From assembly GCA_949358305.1 (NCBI GenBank), contig OX442317.1, forward strand, positions 7,196,186 to 7,260,185: DNA of 64,000 nucleotides. The letters are read 5' to 3'. This document shows, piece by piece, positions 22,641-33,407 of this stretch. The stretch is from Strigamia acuminata (taxonomy: Eukaryota > Arthropoda > Chilopoda > Geophilomorpha > Linotaeniidae). The notes below the pieces were generated by a model, which was not told the DNA's origin, did not search any database, and saw only the letters and a list, made by a program, of their open reading frames with translations. The position numbers and the translations under genes were made by a program. The number at the start of each line of letters is the position of its first letter. The stretch's first letter is position 1.

Positions 22641-24340
22641 AACAGGACGTTAAAATCTTGTAAGTGTGCATCTTCTGAATTTTAAATGGCCTTCCCTCTA
22701 ATTGCATTTATTTCATTATTTCTTTTAATTTAACTTTTTTCAGCTTTTTTCAAAGGGCATGTTAGGCTGATCTTGCATTTCCAGTCATTAGTTGAATTTA
22801 TTACTTTATCAAACGTATAAAACGTTGTGTTAGAAGTAACCGAAACATGATTCTGCAAGATTTCTTTCTATCTTGTATCAGAAGTAAATAAAGACCTCTG
22901 CTTCTATTGGTACTTATTCTAACGCTTTGCACTGTGATAGCTTTAATAGCACTGTTTCTACAGGTTCTTTTGCCAGCTTAGATTGGTTATCTCATGTTTT
23001 AGCAGGAGTGCTAGAAACTCCTCTTTTTTATTCGCTATTTTTTATATTTTTTTTTTACTATAACGCTAAAGGAATACTGAACTGCAGCTGTTTGCCATTG
23101 GGGATGTGAGAGGTAATGGACCATTCCCAACACGGGTTATCAGTGTTCTGTTATCACTAACCATATTTACCAAAAATATTGATCCTTGACTTTGTTTTGT
23201 CATGGCATTGAAAAGTACAAGGTGGTGGTGCATCAATTTTGACATTCGTCACGTTGGGTATTTTCTATCTGCAAGATTTGTCATACACAATCATGAAATA
23301 TGATGACGTCAAATCGATAATTATATCTAATATTAGGGACTAGTTAAGACGCTTTGGTTTAATCTACTTGACATTTACGAAAACAAAAATCTTTTCAAAC
23401 TTTGGATAACATGGACTCGTATCCACATGTTCAGAGCATTTTGCCACCGATGGCACCACATAATATATAGCCGCACTGTATTCTGGGATGACAACAGGTA
23501 ACAAACATGCTTAGTTGGCAAGCAATCTATGACACGTGATTGCTGTCATCCAATCAGCGCACAGAACAACTAATCAATATGAAATAACACACGGATATGT
23601 GTCCATGTTATTCTTGGTTTATAATAAAACTAATTTTTAAATTTTTTTGTGTATAAAAAGTGTCTGTTAGTCAATAGAATAACAAAGTGGTTAAATGGAT
23701 GATGCTGATATAGCAATTTTACAATCTACGTGCAGTGTTGATGTTTTCTACAAACAGCATAACCTTAATCCATATTTTTAGCGCAATATAAATCAAACTT
23801 AACTCCGGAAGAATAAAATAAACAAAATTGATCAAACTTTGATTTAAATTTCGATGAATAATTAATTTTTTCCTCCTTTGATCATGCAATTTGCTGCATG
23901 GAAATACACAATATTTTGTACGTATAGAATACGCAATTGATCTATTCCACTCTTACACGGAAAGTGAATGTGAAAGCGGGACCTTTCCTTTCTAAGTGTG
24001 CACCTAATCCATTAAAAGACTTTGAACAAATACAAGTTTGGCTTGATGCCAGAAATAAATTTGCCATGCATTTCAAGTAGTACTCAACGTCAAATTGATT
24101 TCATGCGCTCTAAATTGACTACAACATCTATTTTTTTTATTAACCTCCACGTTTTTTGTAGCGTAAATAGAAAAAAATGTAACTTCTCCGTTAAAATCCA
24201 GTTGTTCGAGAAGATTAACTAGAATTTACAATACCGAAATCAACACCTTCGCAGATACCGCGTGAATGCTCTCATTGAGCGGAACAACAACGTATAAAAC
24301 CCGCGAAATCATTTGGTCTGGTCCGGCAATTTTATCTCTA
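22641..24340. other. Non-coding stretch, nothing recognised
   Basis: AT-rich. Short frames at 22927-23109 and 24022-24222 have no support. Confidence 0.45.
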
Positions 24341-24960
24341 TTACTGTGCGGGTCTCTTTTAGTACGCGGGAAAAACTGAGTTTTCTTTCGGAGCATTTTT
24401 GCTCAGTCTTTTTTTCCCGATTGTTCGGAAAATAAATAACGGAAGAAGATAAATAACAAGATGGAGTAGTCTTTGAGTTGGATAGGGGAAATCAATTGTG
24501 TTGTGCATTGGCCTTAGACCAACTGAGGTTTTTAAAATCGCATGTTGGGAGAAGATGGGCGAAATTTATTAGCGAGGCTTTTTGGTCTCCAACTTGTTTG
24601 TTCACATCTTGGAAACCGAGTGGATGCTTTAGAGAGTTTGCGCAACAAGAAATGACCACTGCCTACTATGTCAGTTGAGAGTGGGCCATACGACTGCTCA
24701 GCAGGCGGGCAAGCCGTAAAACCGCGCATTACCGGAAGATTGATAGAGGCTACTTCCGCCACAAACTCCAAACAAAGCCATTTGCGGCCAACTGCGCAGG
24801 CAACTCAGGATCCGGACCTCCCTCGATGCTGGACGGAGCCAAAGGGCTGAGGGGTGGTGAAGGGGTCAAGCAGACGCGTAAATTTCATTTTGGTCTCTCC
24901 GATTACGACTCGACTCATCGGATCACCCGGAGAGAGGCAAAAGCCATGCCCAATTTACCA
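24341..24960. other. Relatively GC-rich patch without an identified gene
   Basis: G+C and CpG are visibly higher than in the flanks, peaking at about 24660-24920. Overlapping frames on both strands (24478-24678, 24532-24771, 24668-24850) are open, but none has a recognisable domain. It may be a transposon remnant, a regulatory CpG-rich patch or part of an undetected exon. Confidence 0.3.
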
Positions 24961-26650
24961 CTAGCACTTTTCACGAGATGAAAACTAAAATGCTAACCTC
25001 AACATGGACATTTTCTAAGGTCAAAACCAACGCTTGAACCTTAATATTGGAGTCGTTTTGGAAACATTAGTCCATTTTGTTTGTTTATTTATTTATTTTT
25101 GTGCACTTCAAATGTTGGCACCGACTTTAAAAGGTTTTTTTTTTTTCGTCTCTTCTAAAAATGACAATAAATCCGTAGCGGAATGAAATGCATTTATGCT
25201 TGGCTTTCTCTAACATGTCAAAATGGCCTTTAGAGATTTAGGAATTTCAAAGCAAGGTTTTTTTATGTTTGGTATTTTTTTTTTCTTTTTTCTCGTAGGT
25301 TTTGTTTATCTTTGAAAAGTAAACCGTTTGTTTCGTGAGGCTGTGTTTATCTTTGAATAGTATACCATTATACGTTTCGGATCCAGCTTAACTAAATATT
25401 AGATGTCAAGGAAATATTATTGACCAATTCTGGATGTTTGACTTTGATTTTTTTTTTTTTTTAACATTGTCAGAAGTTATAGAAGTTTCTACAATATGTG
25501 TATTTTTTTTTATTGATTTCAAGTGCGGCGAAGGTGAAGAAAGAAAGGATATTAGGATAGAAATGAAAAAGGAGATTTCTTTTTTAATGTCTGTTTTTAG
25601 TTCTTTCGATTTTGCAGAAGGAAATTTCAAGCTTTGTCTAAAAAAGTAAAAATGCAATAATTTATATTAAAAAAAACTTTACTTTAACTTTATTTAATAT
25701 TTATTTAAGTTCAATTGAAAAATTTAATTAAAAGATTTCATTTTGCTGTAGCTTCAGAAGATTTTTCGAATCATTACATTACTTTACCGGATGATTATTT
25801 GCAGACTGGAGGCTGAAAAAATTAAATTTTAGAAATTATAAACGTCTAGAACTCTAGTGTAGACGTAGCATAAGTTTAACATTCAACTGATTTAATGCTC
25901 TCTTGATAGCTCTGGAAAATGATAAGTAAAAATGCGATATTGGAGCAAAGTAAAGCCATATTGGAAGGATTTTTTATCTGGTCTTTATAATGATGTTCGT
26001 AACACTTTTTCGGGCAATTAAGATGTGTCTGTTCAAGATAATAAGTTCACGGAGAAATTTTCCTGAGAATTGAAGGAAAGGTTTAATTTCTTTCTGAATA
26101 TACTCTACGTACTTCTAATGGCAAATAAGCTTAGTTGTCGGTGACTAGTTGGTGAAGTTTTTGCGCTATATCAATTTTAACGTACAATCATGGAAAAAAA
26201 AACTTTTCTTCAGTTTAGCTGTTTTAAGTTCATCTTCCAGGTGGCATAAAAAATCTATTGAGATTCAATGCCATCAATCTTGACCCGGTCTCTTGTCTTG
26301 GCCTAACAACAGTATTAAAAGATAGACCGGGCAAAAAGTACACATCTCGAAATCTGTTGCTCGGAGTGTAATGAAACTTGGTTTGGGGGTTTCTAACATG
26401 GTTTCCTGACAGTTTTCAAACTTTCAGACACCTAGCTGACCTAGCTCTTACGGTTTTGAGCTATGCTAATTTTTGTCGGTAGTGGATGACTTTCGGTAGC
26501 TGATAATTGGTATTGGTAAAATTGTAAAATTTGATTATCGGTCAAAGTCTACTTTTCTGCGCTTCGTGTGATTGTGAACAACAAGTCACAGTCTACACAA
26601 GCTTTTGAATGAATATATCCCATCTACTGTTGGCTAAATGCTTAATGTAT
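24961..26650. other. Non-coding stretch, nothing recognised
   Basis: T-runs at about 25135-25150 and 25445-25462. The opposite-strand frame pair at 25406-25657 and 25434-25649 comes from A/T-rich sequence. Confidence 0.45.
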
Positions 26651-26763
26651 TGCAGTAGAGCCTACTCTGGATCACTAGGGGTTTAGTATTGTTCAGACCT
26701 TGCAGTAGAGCCTACCCTGGATCAGTAGGGGTTTTGTATTGTTCAGACATTGCCGTCGAGCCC
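26651..26763. repeat. 50-bp direct duplication, 2.3 copies
   Basis: Unit 26651-26700 (TGCAGTAGAGCCTACTCTGG onward) is followed immediately by a second unit 26701-26750 with a handful of substitutions, and by a third partial start (TGCCGTCGAGCCCAC) at 26751. Exactly 50 bases in each full unit. Confidence 0.9.
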
Positions 26764-28188
26764 ACTTTCGTAATCAAAACAAAGCAATCTCAAACAGCAC
26801 AAGGAAAACTTTTAATTGACTGTGATTTGGAATACTTTTGATTAAACTTATTTTGAGTATGCGTTAAATGAATTTAGGCTCATTAAACGTTTTTTCCTTC
26901 CTATCTGCAATGTCGTTTGGACCACTTTAACTCCGTCCATCATCGGAGCATTGAATGAGCTTATTGGCGAAAAGGCGTGTTTATACATGGATCTGAATTG
27001 ATAAGTCTCGACGACGTGTCTGCTTTTGAGGCGAATAACACGCCTCTTACGAGTCACATTCGTAAAAACACATCCCACATTTCTCATTTCTCAAAACCCC
27101 ATTTATGGGCATGAAGAATTAAACGGCAAGAATTAATGACATTCGTTAATCTTTCATTTTACTTTCGATTCTTTTAAAGCGACTATTTAGTATTTACTAA
27201 AAAAAAATAAATAAATAAACATATTGTTGGTTTTTAATTTTGTGTAATTGTTTTCCGCGCCGTGAAAAATTCGATATTTATAGCAATTCTGAAAGTTAAT
27301 TAAAGATCAGATCGGTTAGGACTTAAATACTTGATGAACAGGGAATTAGAAACGGCGAAAAGTGTTAAATAATTGAATCCAAAGCATATTATTTTCCCAC
27401 AGTTTGCTTGTGGCACAAGCTAAACGGATTTAAGTTTATATTCTGTTGTGTAATTTGAGGAGAAGTGTTGTAAAATGACATCTTTAAACCAGTTTCGCAC
27501 AGTTATTCAGTTAAGAGGAGCGAAAAAAGAAAGTCTAATCTTGCCACATGATTTATATAGCAAAGGAAATGGAATGAGGGACATATATTTAATTAAACTT
27601 GTTCTACGATAAATTTGCGCAGATATGCAGTATAGGTCATAATTGGATTAATCTAAAGTTAATTATTTGTTGAAGTGAAAATTACTTCTCCGTAGTGCAT
27701 TCTTCGCCTGCAGATGAATATTTTTCTTTTGTTTTTGCGAATTATTATTGAAATCAATGCAACACACGCTAGTACAACGCCTGCAAGACGCGGTTTCCTG
27801 TTTAAACATTATTGTATAAAGAATTAATGAAAAATGGTTGGAAGGTTTTTAGCAGCTTTGATGTCTGAACATTTGTATCGAGCGAAAAACCAAAATTTAT
27901 ATATTCCCTTTAGAAGCTGTGTATTTGCATTTCTTTCAGTGCAAACACGATGTACTCAACTGTTTGCACAATACAAGTACACAGGGAAACAAAATATAGC
28001 CAAGTCGAGAATCGCAAACGTCAAAACGATGACATTTCATTATAAATTATTCACTCGACTGTAAATTCTTGGGTAGTGATGGCTTATGGAAGGTCATCTG
28101 TTACCCGGTTTTCAAATACATGGTTTGCTGTCATTGACAGTATAAAGCTCCATAATACAAGTATAATACATTTTTTTGGGAGTTCAAT
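26764..28188. other. Non-coding stretch, nothing recognised
   Basis: Frames at 26848-27087 (minus) and 27834-28064 (plus) lack domains and splice context. Confidence 0.45.
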
Positions 28189-28498
28189 TTGACAAATAAT
28201 TGCTTTGCAAATTTAATTTTTCACCGTTGATTAAATATTATTTAATTTTTAAGGTCTCTAAAATTTTACTATGTATTTTTAATTGATTTTTTTTAGGTAA
28301 ATTGAACTCTAGGGGCTGCATCAAAGCTATAATAGTGCATAGCTTTGATGCAGCTCCTGGAGTTCAAATTACCAAAAAAAAATCAATTAAAAATACGTTG
28401 TGAATTTTTAAAGATCTTAAAAACTAAATAATATTTAATCAACGGTGAAAAATCAAATTTACTTTGCAAATGCGTTCCCAATATTATTATTTGTCAAA
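28189..28498. repeat. Long near-perfect palindrome (foldback element)
   Basis: The two halves of this 310-bp region are reverse complements nearly throughout. The apex is CTGCATCAAAGCTAT (28316-28330), an 8-base loop, then ATAGCTTTGATGCAG (28339-28353). Further out, GAACTCTAG pairs imperfectly with CTGGAGTTC, CACCGTTGATTAAATATTAT pairs with its complement at about 28423-28445, and TTGACAAATAAT pairs with ATTATTTGTCAA at the ends. No target duplication was found. It is probably a foldback MITE. Confidence 0.9.
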
Positions 28499-29848
28499 TA
28501 TTTTTAAACCGTGTTTGTTTCTACGTAAAGCACAAAACGATTTTCGCAGGGAACAAGGAATTCCAAATTGTAAATTTAATTCGAACATTTGTAGAAATGA
28601 AAATTAAGGGGGGGGGGGAGGGAGGGAAAAATTGAATATTCACCATCTAGAAAAAGAAAAGTAATTTGTTGAACCAATGCTATACCTTTTTAAAATTTAA
28701 TCTGCTACAAAACGCTGTGACGAGGTTTCCAATCCATTGGTTGATTCCATTAGAAGACAGAAAAAGGAAGCCAAGCGAATGACAAAAGTAGAAAGTAGGA
28801 AAGAGAGAGAGAGAGAAAAAAAGATCACCCAATTGGAATGCCAAACAAGACTAGTGAAGAGTGAGAGAAACTGTCTATGCACTGGGAAAACTAAAACTTG
28901 TTTGCAAAAGCTCGCCCTATGCACTTTCTCAAATTCCTCACGCAACATTTAACGTCAAAGAAAGACACTTTATTGCCTGAAAAGCAAGGCATAAACTTGG
29001 CTGGAAATTGGCAAATATTTTCGCCACTAAACCTGATGAGAATCTTTTACATGCAACTTGCACTTTACGACTCCGCAGAGGTAAAGAAGCGGTGGGAAAA
29101 GGTGTGCATTCTTCACAGGTATGCAACAAGAAACTCCAGCCACGTACTCCATTTTGCGAATACCATGTCAAGTCAGCTCGCGCTTTTTTCTCTCTATTTT
29201 CTCCCGTGATGTAAGGACGTAGATGCGGAAAAGATATACGGTGAAATACGACGGTTGTACGCTTTGACGACGTTTTAGTCACAATTGCAGGTTGGTGCGG
29301 GCATTCACGGTCTCCAGTTTACTATAAATCTTGTATGGGTTTGTTAATTCATGGCGAACATCTATTCTTTGATATATCGCTGCGTCAGGTTGACTGCAGT
29401 TTCCAGCGCATACCAAACCGACTAAAAGCATGAAGAGTGACTACTAATACGAATTGATGCTGCTCTACAGCCAGTTATGGGATGGGGTGTAGTGTGCAGT
29501 TGACATGACTTATGGATTAATATTTGAATCAACATTTTATTTCTATTACTTTTTGAATGCTTCCTATAAGTATTGACTGAGCATTATGCGTTTGTTTATT
29601 CATTCTTTAGACGTTGAGGAAGAAAGGCACTTTAACTGTCAGTTAAGTTGACTCGCAGCTAAATAATAAATTGTAAATCAGCTTTTTAAATTAGAATTTT
29701 CATGTTTATTTCATGTTTATTTCGTGAAAATTAAACGCACTTGAGGAAGTGGACTATTTTATCACACAATTGATTTGTGTGTTTGTTTTAATTTTGCAAT
29801 TGTACAATGATTGAAAAGTAAATTTAAAAAATTAATTTTTTTTTCCAG
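28499..29848. other. Non-coding stretch, nothing recognised
   Basis: Contains a G-run at about 28610-28620. Overlapping frames on both strands at 28697-29282 are mutual shadows and have no domain. Confidence 0.4.
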
Positions 29849-29891
29849 GTTTTGCGTTTTATCGTTGCTACTTGAAGACACAATTGGTGTG
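29849..29891 (+). CDS. Candidate internal exon (exon-like 1), unknown protein
   Basis: Forty-three bases lie between a strong acceptor (ATTTTTTTTTCCAG|G) and a near-perfect donor (GTG|GTAAGTTTCC). Two frames are open. The one that fits the downstream candidates begins after one base and reads FCVLSLLLEDTIGV. It is too short for a family assignment. It is phase-compatible with the segments at 46303-46366, 55423-55469, 55918-55995 and 59948-60055 on the same strand. Splice-like pairs also arise by chance in AT-rich DNA, so this remains weak. Confidence 0.2.
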
Positions 29892-30888
29892 GTAAGTTTC
29901 CTTGTTAAGTCAAATTTATTCTAGTTGGAAAGAAGAGATTTAGGTTCTTTTGATGGATAGAGGTTGTTGGGAATTTCTGGAAGATGCTGAGTTTGGTTTA
30001 GGGGCAACGACGGATTGTAGTGAGGTGTCTAAAAAGAGTTTAGTATTTAGAAGTATCACGAGAGAAATCGAAGAGTAAATCGGATTTATCATTGTGGCAT
30101 AAACGATTCTGCCATATTAATGCTGAGAACGTTAAAATGACATCACAGGAAGGTGCAGTCAAAAATTGTCCGCAATTACAATTTTCACTATATGGTTTTA
30201 TGGGTTTTGGCCTATTTGGTAAATTCCCAAATTCATTAGGGACTTCTACAGCATTAATTTTGATTGAACAAACAGTCCTGACAAGTTCCGTTTTGTAACT
30301 CATCAATTTATCATTCATAATTTAATGAGCTAAAAGTTACACGTGTTAACAAGTAGTAGGTATTTTACTACTACTTGTACTAATGGTCAAAGGAATGACT
30401 AAGTAAATTAGTCATTATGAATTTCCTTTTCCTCTTTGAAGGTGTTTATTTTTAAGATATGGACGGCTAGTCGGCTACTCTCCTTTTCAAAGTTTCTTGA
30501 ATACAATTAAATATTTATAGTTACGGCTGGAGGGTTCATAAAATATACAACTATTTTCAAATAGCTGTGTTTACGTTTAACTTTTAGGAGTTATATCATC
30601 CCCCATAATTATACTAGCCTTGATATAAAATTCTCAGCTTTAACACAGTTTCATATTGATCAAGTACGTGACTTCGTGACAATAGCGGATGTGACTTCTG
30701 TTACCTCCTTCTCTTTTCTTCGGATATTTGTGACATGCAAAATTTACCCACAAGCTTAAAGAAATAAGCTCCTAAAATTGGTTTTTAGACCACAGCTAAT
30801 CAATTATTATTGCCAACATACACTCTTAATGAGTGTTACTCTAACTCAAGCAAGCAACTTTTTATATGGAAATTTTTTTTTAAATATA
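29892..30888. other. Non-coding stretch, nothing recognised
   Basis: AT-rich, with an opposite-strand frame pair at 30040-30318 that has no support. Confidence 0.45.
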
Positions 30889-30890
30889 TA

Positions 30891-31130
30891 CCGTATTTTA
30901 CCGATTAAGAGTCGCCCTCGAATAGTAGCCGCGGCTGAGACACCAAGAATACCGTATTTTTGCAAAAGTACGGTATTGTTTTGGTATTTAACCTCACGAA
31001 CGATGAACGTACGCTTCGTTCGTGACGTTCAGACTTGGTTAGTTACATTAAACAAATGTAAGAAACGAAAAACCGAAATTGTAATTGCTGACAAAAATGG
31101 CAAAAATGGCTCTTAATCGATAAAATACGG
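30891..31130. mobile_element. MITE family E, copy E2
   Basis: A 240-bp element with left terminus CCGTATTTTACCGATTAAGA, inverted right terminus CCGTATTTTATCGATTAAGA, and TA (possibly TATA) on both sides. The interior holds a second CCGTATTTTTGCAAAAGTACGG palindrome (30952-30975) and another inverted repeat, CACGAACG...CGTTCGTG. A 112-codon frame (30778-31116) crosses it and is not a gene. Confidence 0.85.
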
Positions 31131-32170
31131 TATATAAATTTTGTGTTTATACAAATCTGCGTATGATTCATATAAAGAGGAAGGTTTTTGAGGAGAAAAA
31201 AACCGTAATGATGCATCATTTGTCATCAATTTCTGGTCTAAAAATATCCACTATCTGCATCGCACCCACTCACTGCTCGATCAATGGACGACTTGGTCTA
31301 GGAATCGCCCTGCCCTTCTACAGCTTACTCACACTAAGCTGTTGAATTTGAAGCCATATTCATAACGACCAAAATTGAGCCAACTTTTGTCCTCGGGTTT
31401 CCGCCGTGCGTGGACACTAAAAACATTAGTTGAATTATTCGACAAGAGTTAATGAAATCACCACGAGGCGTGAGGTTAAGGCTAGGGCAAGCACGATTCC
31501 CGTAGTTAATACAATTTACTCTCACGTGTCCCTTCGCTGGGCAAAACAGATTAAAAGTCGAGGACCACTCGGCAATTCTGCCAAGTCGACTAGTTGCCTT
31601 CTCCTTCCTTTACTTATTGCCCCCGCTAGTTTTGCTCGAGAAAATTTGCATAAAGAGACGCCTAGGTTGGCGAATGCCTCCCGCCCACGCTGTTAGGCAT
31701 GAGTCTCATTTGAGAGGCAGTCGTATAACGAGGGGCGATGGATGATGGCAGGAGATTCAAGTCCCTAACGGCCTTTTTATTCCATAGGCAAGACGAGACA
31801 GGGGCCAAGTTGAATATGTATTTCATATTGTCTAGGGTGCATTCACAATGAGCTGCCATTGTATAATATTTTTTGCTGCCTTCTCGTCTTAAGTCGAACG
31901 CAAAGACTATTGAAAAAAATGACTTTGACACTTTCTTGTACGTTGCTTGATGTATTGACAGATTTCTGTTCAACTAACAAATGCAGCTGTCAACTTCACG
32001 TGCTCAATTTTTTATTTTTCATTTATTTTTTATTTTTATTTTTGGTTATTATTATTTTTATTATTTTTATTTTTTTTTTTGTTTTTTTTTTGTTTAAAGT
32101 GACAGCTCAATAACTGGTTATGCATTGATGTGGTTATTGCTTAGCGGATATTCCTTTGGTATTTCAATGA
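31131..32170. other. Non-coding stretch, nothing recognised
   Basis: The segment 31240-31760 is less AT-rich and holds overlapping frames on both strands (31430-31696 plus, 31662-31973 minus) without domains. T-rich low complexity follows at 32010-32095. Confidence 0.4.
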
Positions 32171-32201
32171 GTTTGTGTTTGTGTTTGTGTTTGTGTTTGT
32201 C
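32171..32201. repeat. GTTTGT microsatellite
   Basis: Five uninterrupted repeats of the hexamer GTTTGT. Confidence 0.9.
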
Positions 32202-32713
32202 AAGCATTCGCCACTTGGCTTGTAAATGCTTCACGTTTCTCTAAGGTAATAGTAATTAATTACATTGCCACATTTGAAATTCAGATTTAAGCTAAGTGCT
32301 TAAAAAGTTGTGGAAAAATTTTAACACCACTTTAAGATGTTTTATGCTGGAGTTGGGCCATTAATAAATCTTTGGATGTAATTTAATGTATTTGTTTATA
32401 CGGTATGCGGTCGTCTTTTTTTCTTCTTTTACTTTATGTAAGTTTTGGGTGAAGATGTACAATGTTGGAGTTTTCAGCCGAGGACTTTAAGCTGTTGCTT
32501 GTATTGAATTACATTTCATGCAACTTAAATGTCAAATTTATGGTTCGAGATAAAAGTCTGGAGAAATGTGAGACAAACAGAGCCTGATAAGTGATTTCAA
32601 CTAAGTAATTCTACTACTGAAGAAGCTGATAGGAATTCGAATCAAATTTGCTTAGATTTCTCGTGATTTGATTTTTTTTGTGTTTTTGTTAAAATGAATA
32701 TCGATTTTGGTCT
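32202..32713. other. Non-coding stretch, nothing recognised
   Basis: AT-rich unique sequence. Confidence 0.45.
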
Positions 32714-32715
32714 TA

Positions 32716-33000
32716 CAGTAGAACCTCGATGATCGGAACACCGGTTATACGAACTTTCGGTTATCCGAACAGCAGTCAAACGATTTTTTTTATCGATTTT
32801 TTACCGATTCCTATCGGCTTTTTCATCGATTTTTACATACTTTTCATTCGTTTTTAATCTTTTTTGACAATTTTAACCATTTTTGGTCAGTTTTAATGAC
32901 TTGATTGTCATACGCAGTACAGTATGTGATAAATCTAATGTTCGATTATTCGAACAATTCGCTTTTATGAGCATTCATGTCCCCAATCGAGGTTCTACTG
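32716..33000. mobile_element. Pogo-like MITE abutting MITE A3
   Basis: A 285-bp element. The left terminus CAGTAGAACCTCGAT and the inverted right terminus are identical over 15 bases. TA is present at both ends (32714-32715, 33001-33002). The interior has motifs such as GGTTATACGAAC, GGTTATCCGAAC and GATTATTCGAAC, as in pogo/Tigger-type non-autonomous elements. The right TA is also the first two bases of MITE A3. Confidence 0.85.
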
Positions 33001-33407
33001 TATACTCTGGCAGACCATAAGAGTGGCCTTTCTCCCATTGGCCCAGCTGCATTACTACTAACTGTAGACTGTGTCACACCACCAGGAAAAGTAGTTTTGT
33101 TTTTTTCTTAATTTTTTGATTATTCTAATGATTAAAATGTTGAAATTTTATTTGTATTTTATAATAAAATGTTTTTTTAATTCATAAAATAATGTTTTAG
33201 GTTGTTTGCATTTCATAATACATTTTTGTTTAGTTTATTGGTTGCTTTGTCAGGAAAGCAAACAATTTCCTAACAATAGGTAATGAGTTGCAATATCTGG
33301 ACATCTAATGCAATTCTGGTGTTTTCGTCTATTTTTTTGTATCAGTACACCAGTAAAATGGCTCGGCCAATGGGAGAAAGGCCACTCTTATGGTCTGCCA
33401 GAGTATA
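33001..33407. mobile_element. MITE family A, copy A3, with 43-bp perfect arms
   Basis: Arms 33001-33043 and 33365-33407 are exact reverse complements over 43 bases, beginning TATACTCTGGCAGACC and ending CCCATTGGCC. The interior (TTACTACTAACTGTAGACTG, CACCACCAGGAAAAGTAG) is clearly related to A1 and A2, but the outer arm sequence is not. The 95-codon frame at 33308-33595 starts inside the element and is not a gene. Confidence 0.9.

Noticed and set aside
28901-29282. Overlapping open frames on both strands near 29 kb
   Set aside because: Mutual shadows, with no domains or strong splice sites.
32530-32560. GGTTCGAGAT resembling a Pol III B-box
   Set aside because: No A-box at the right distance upstream and no cloverleaf can be drawn.
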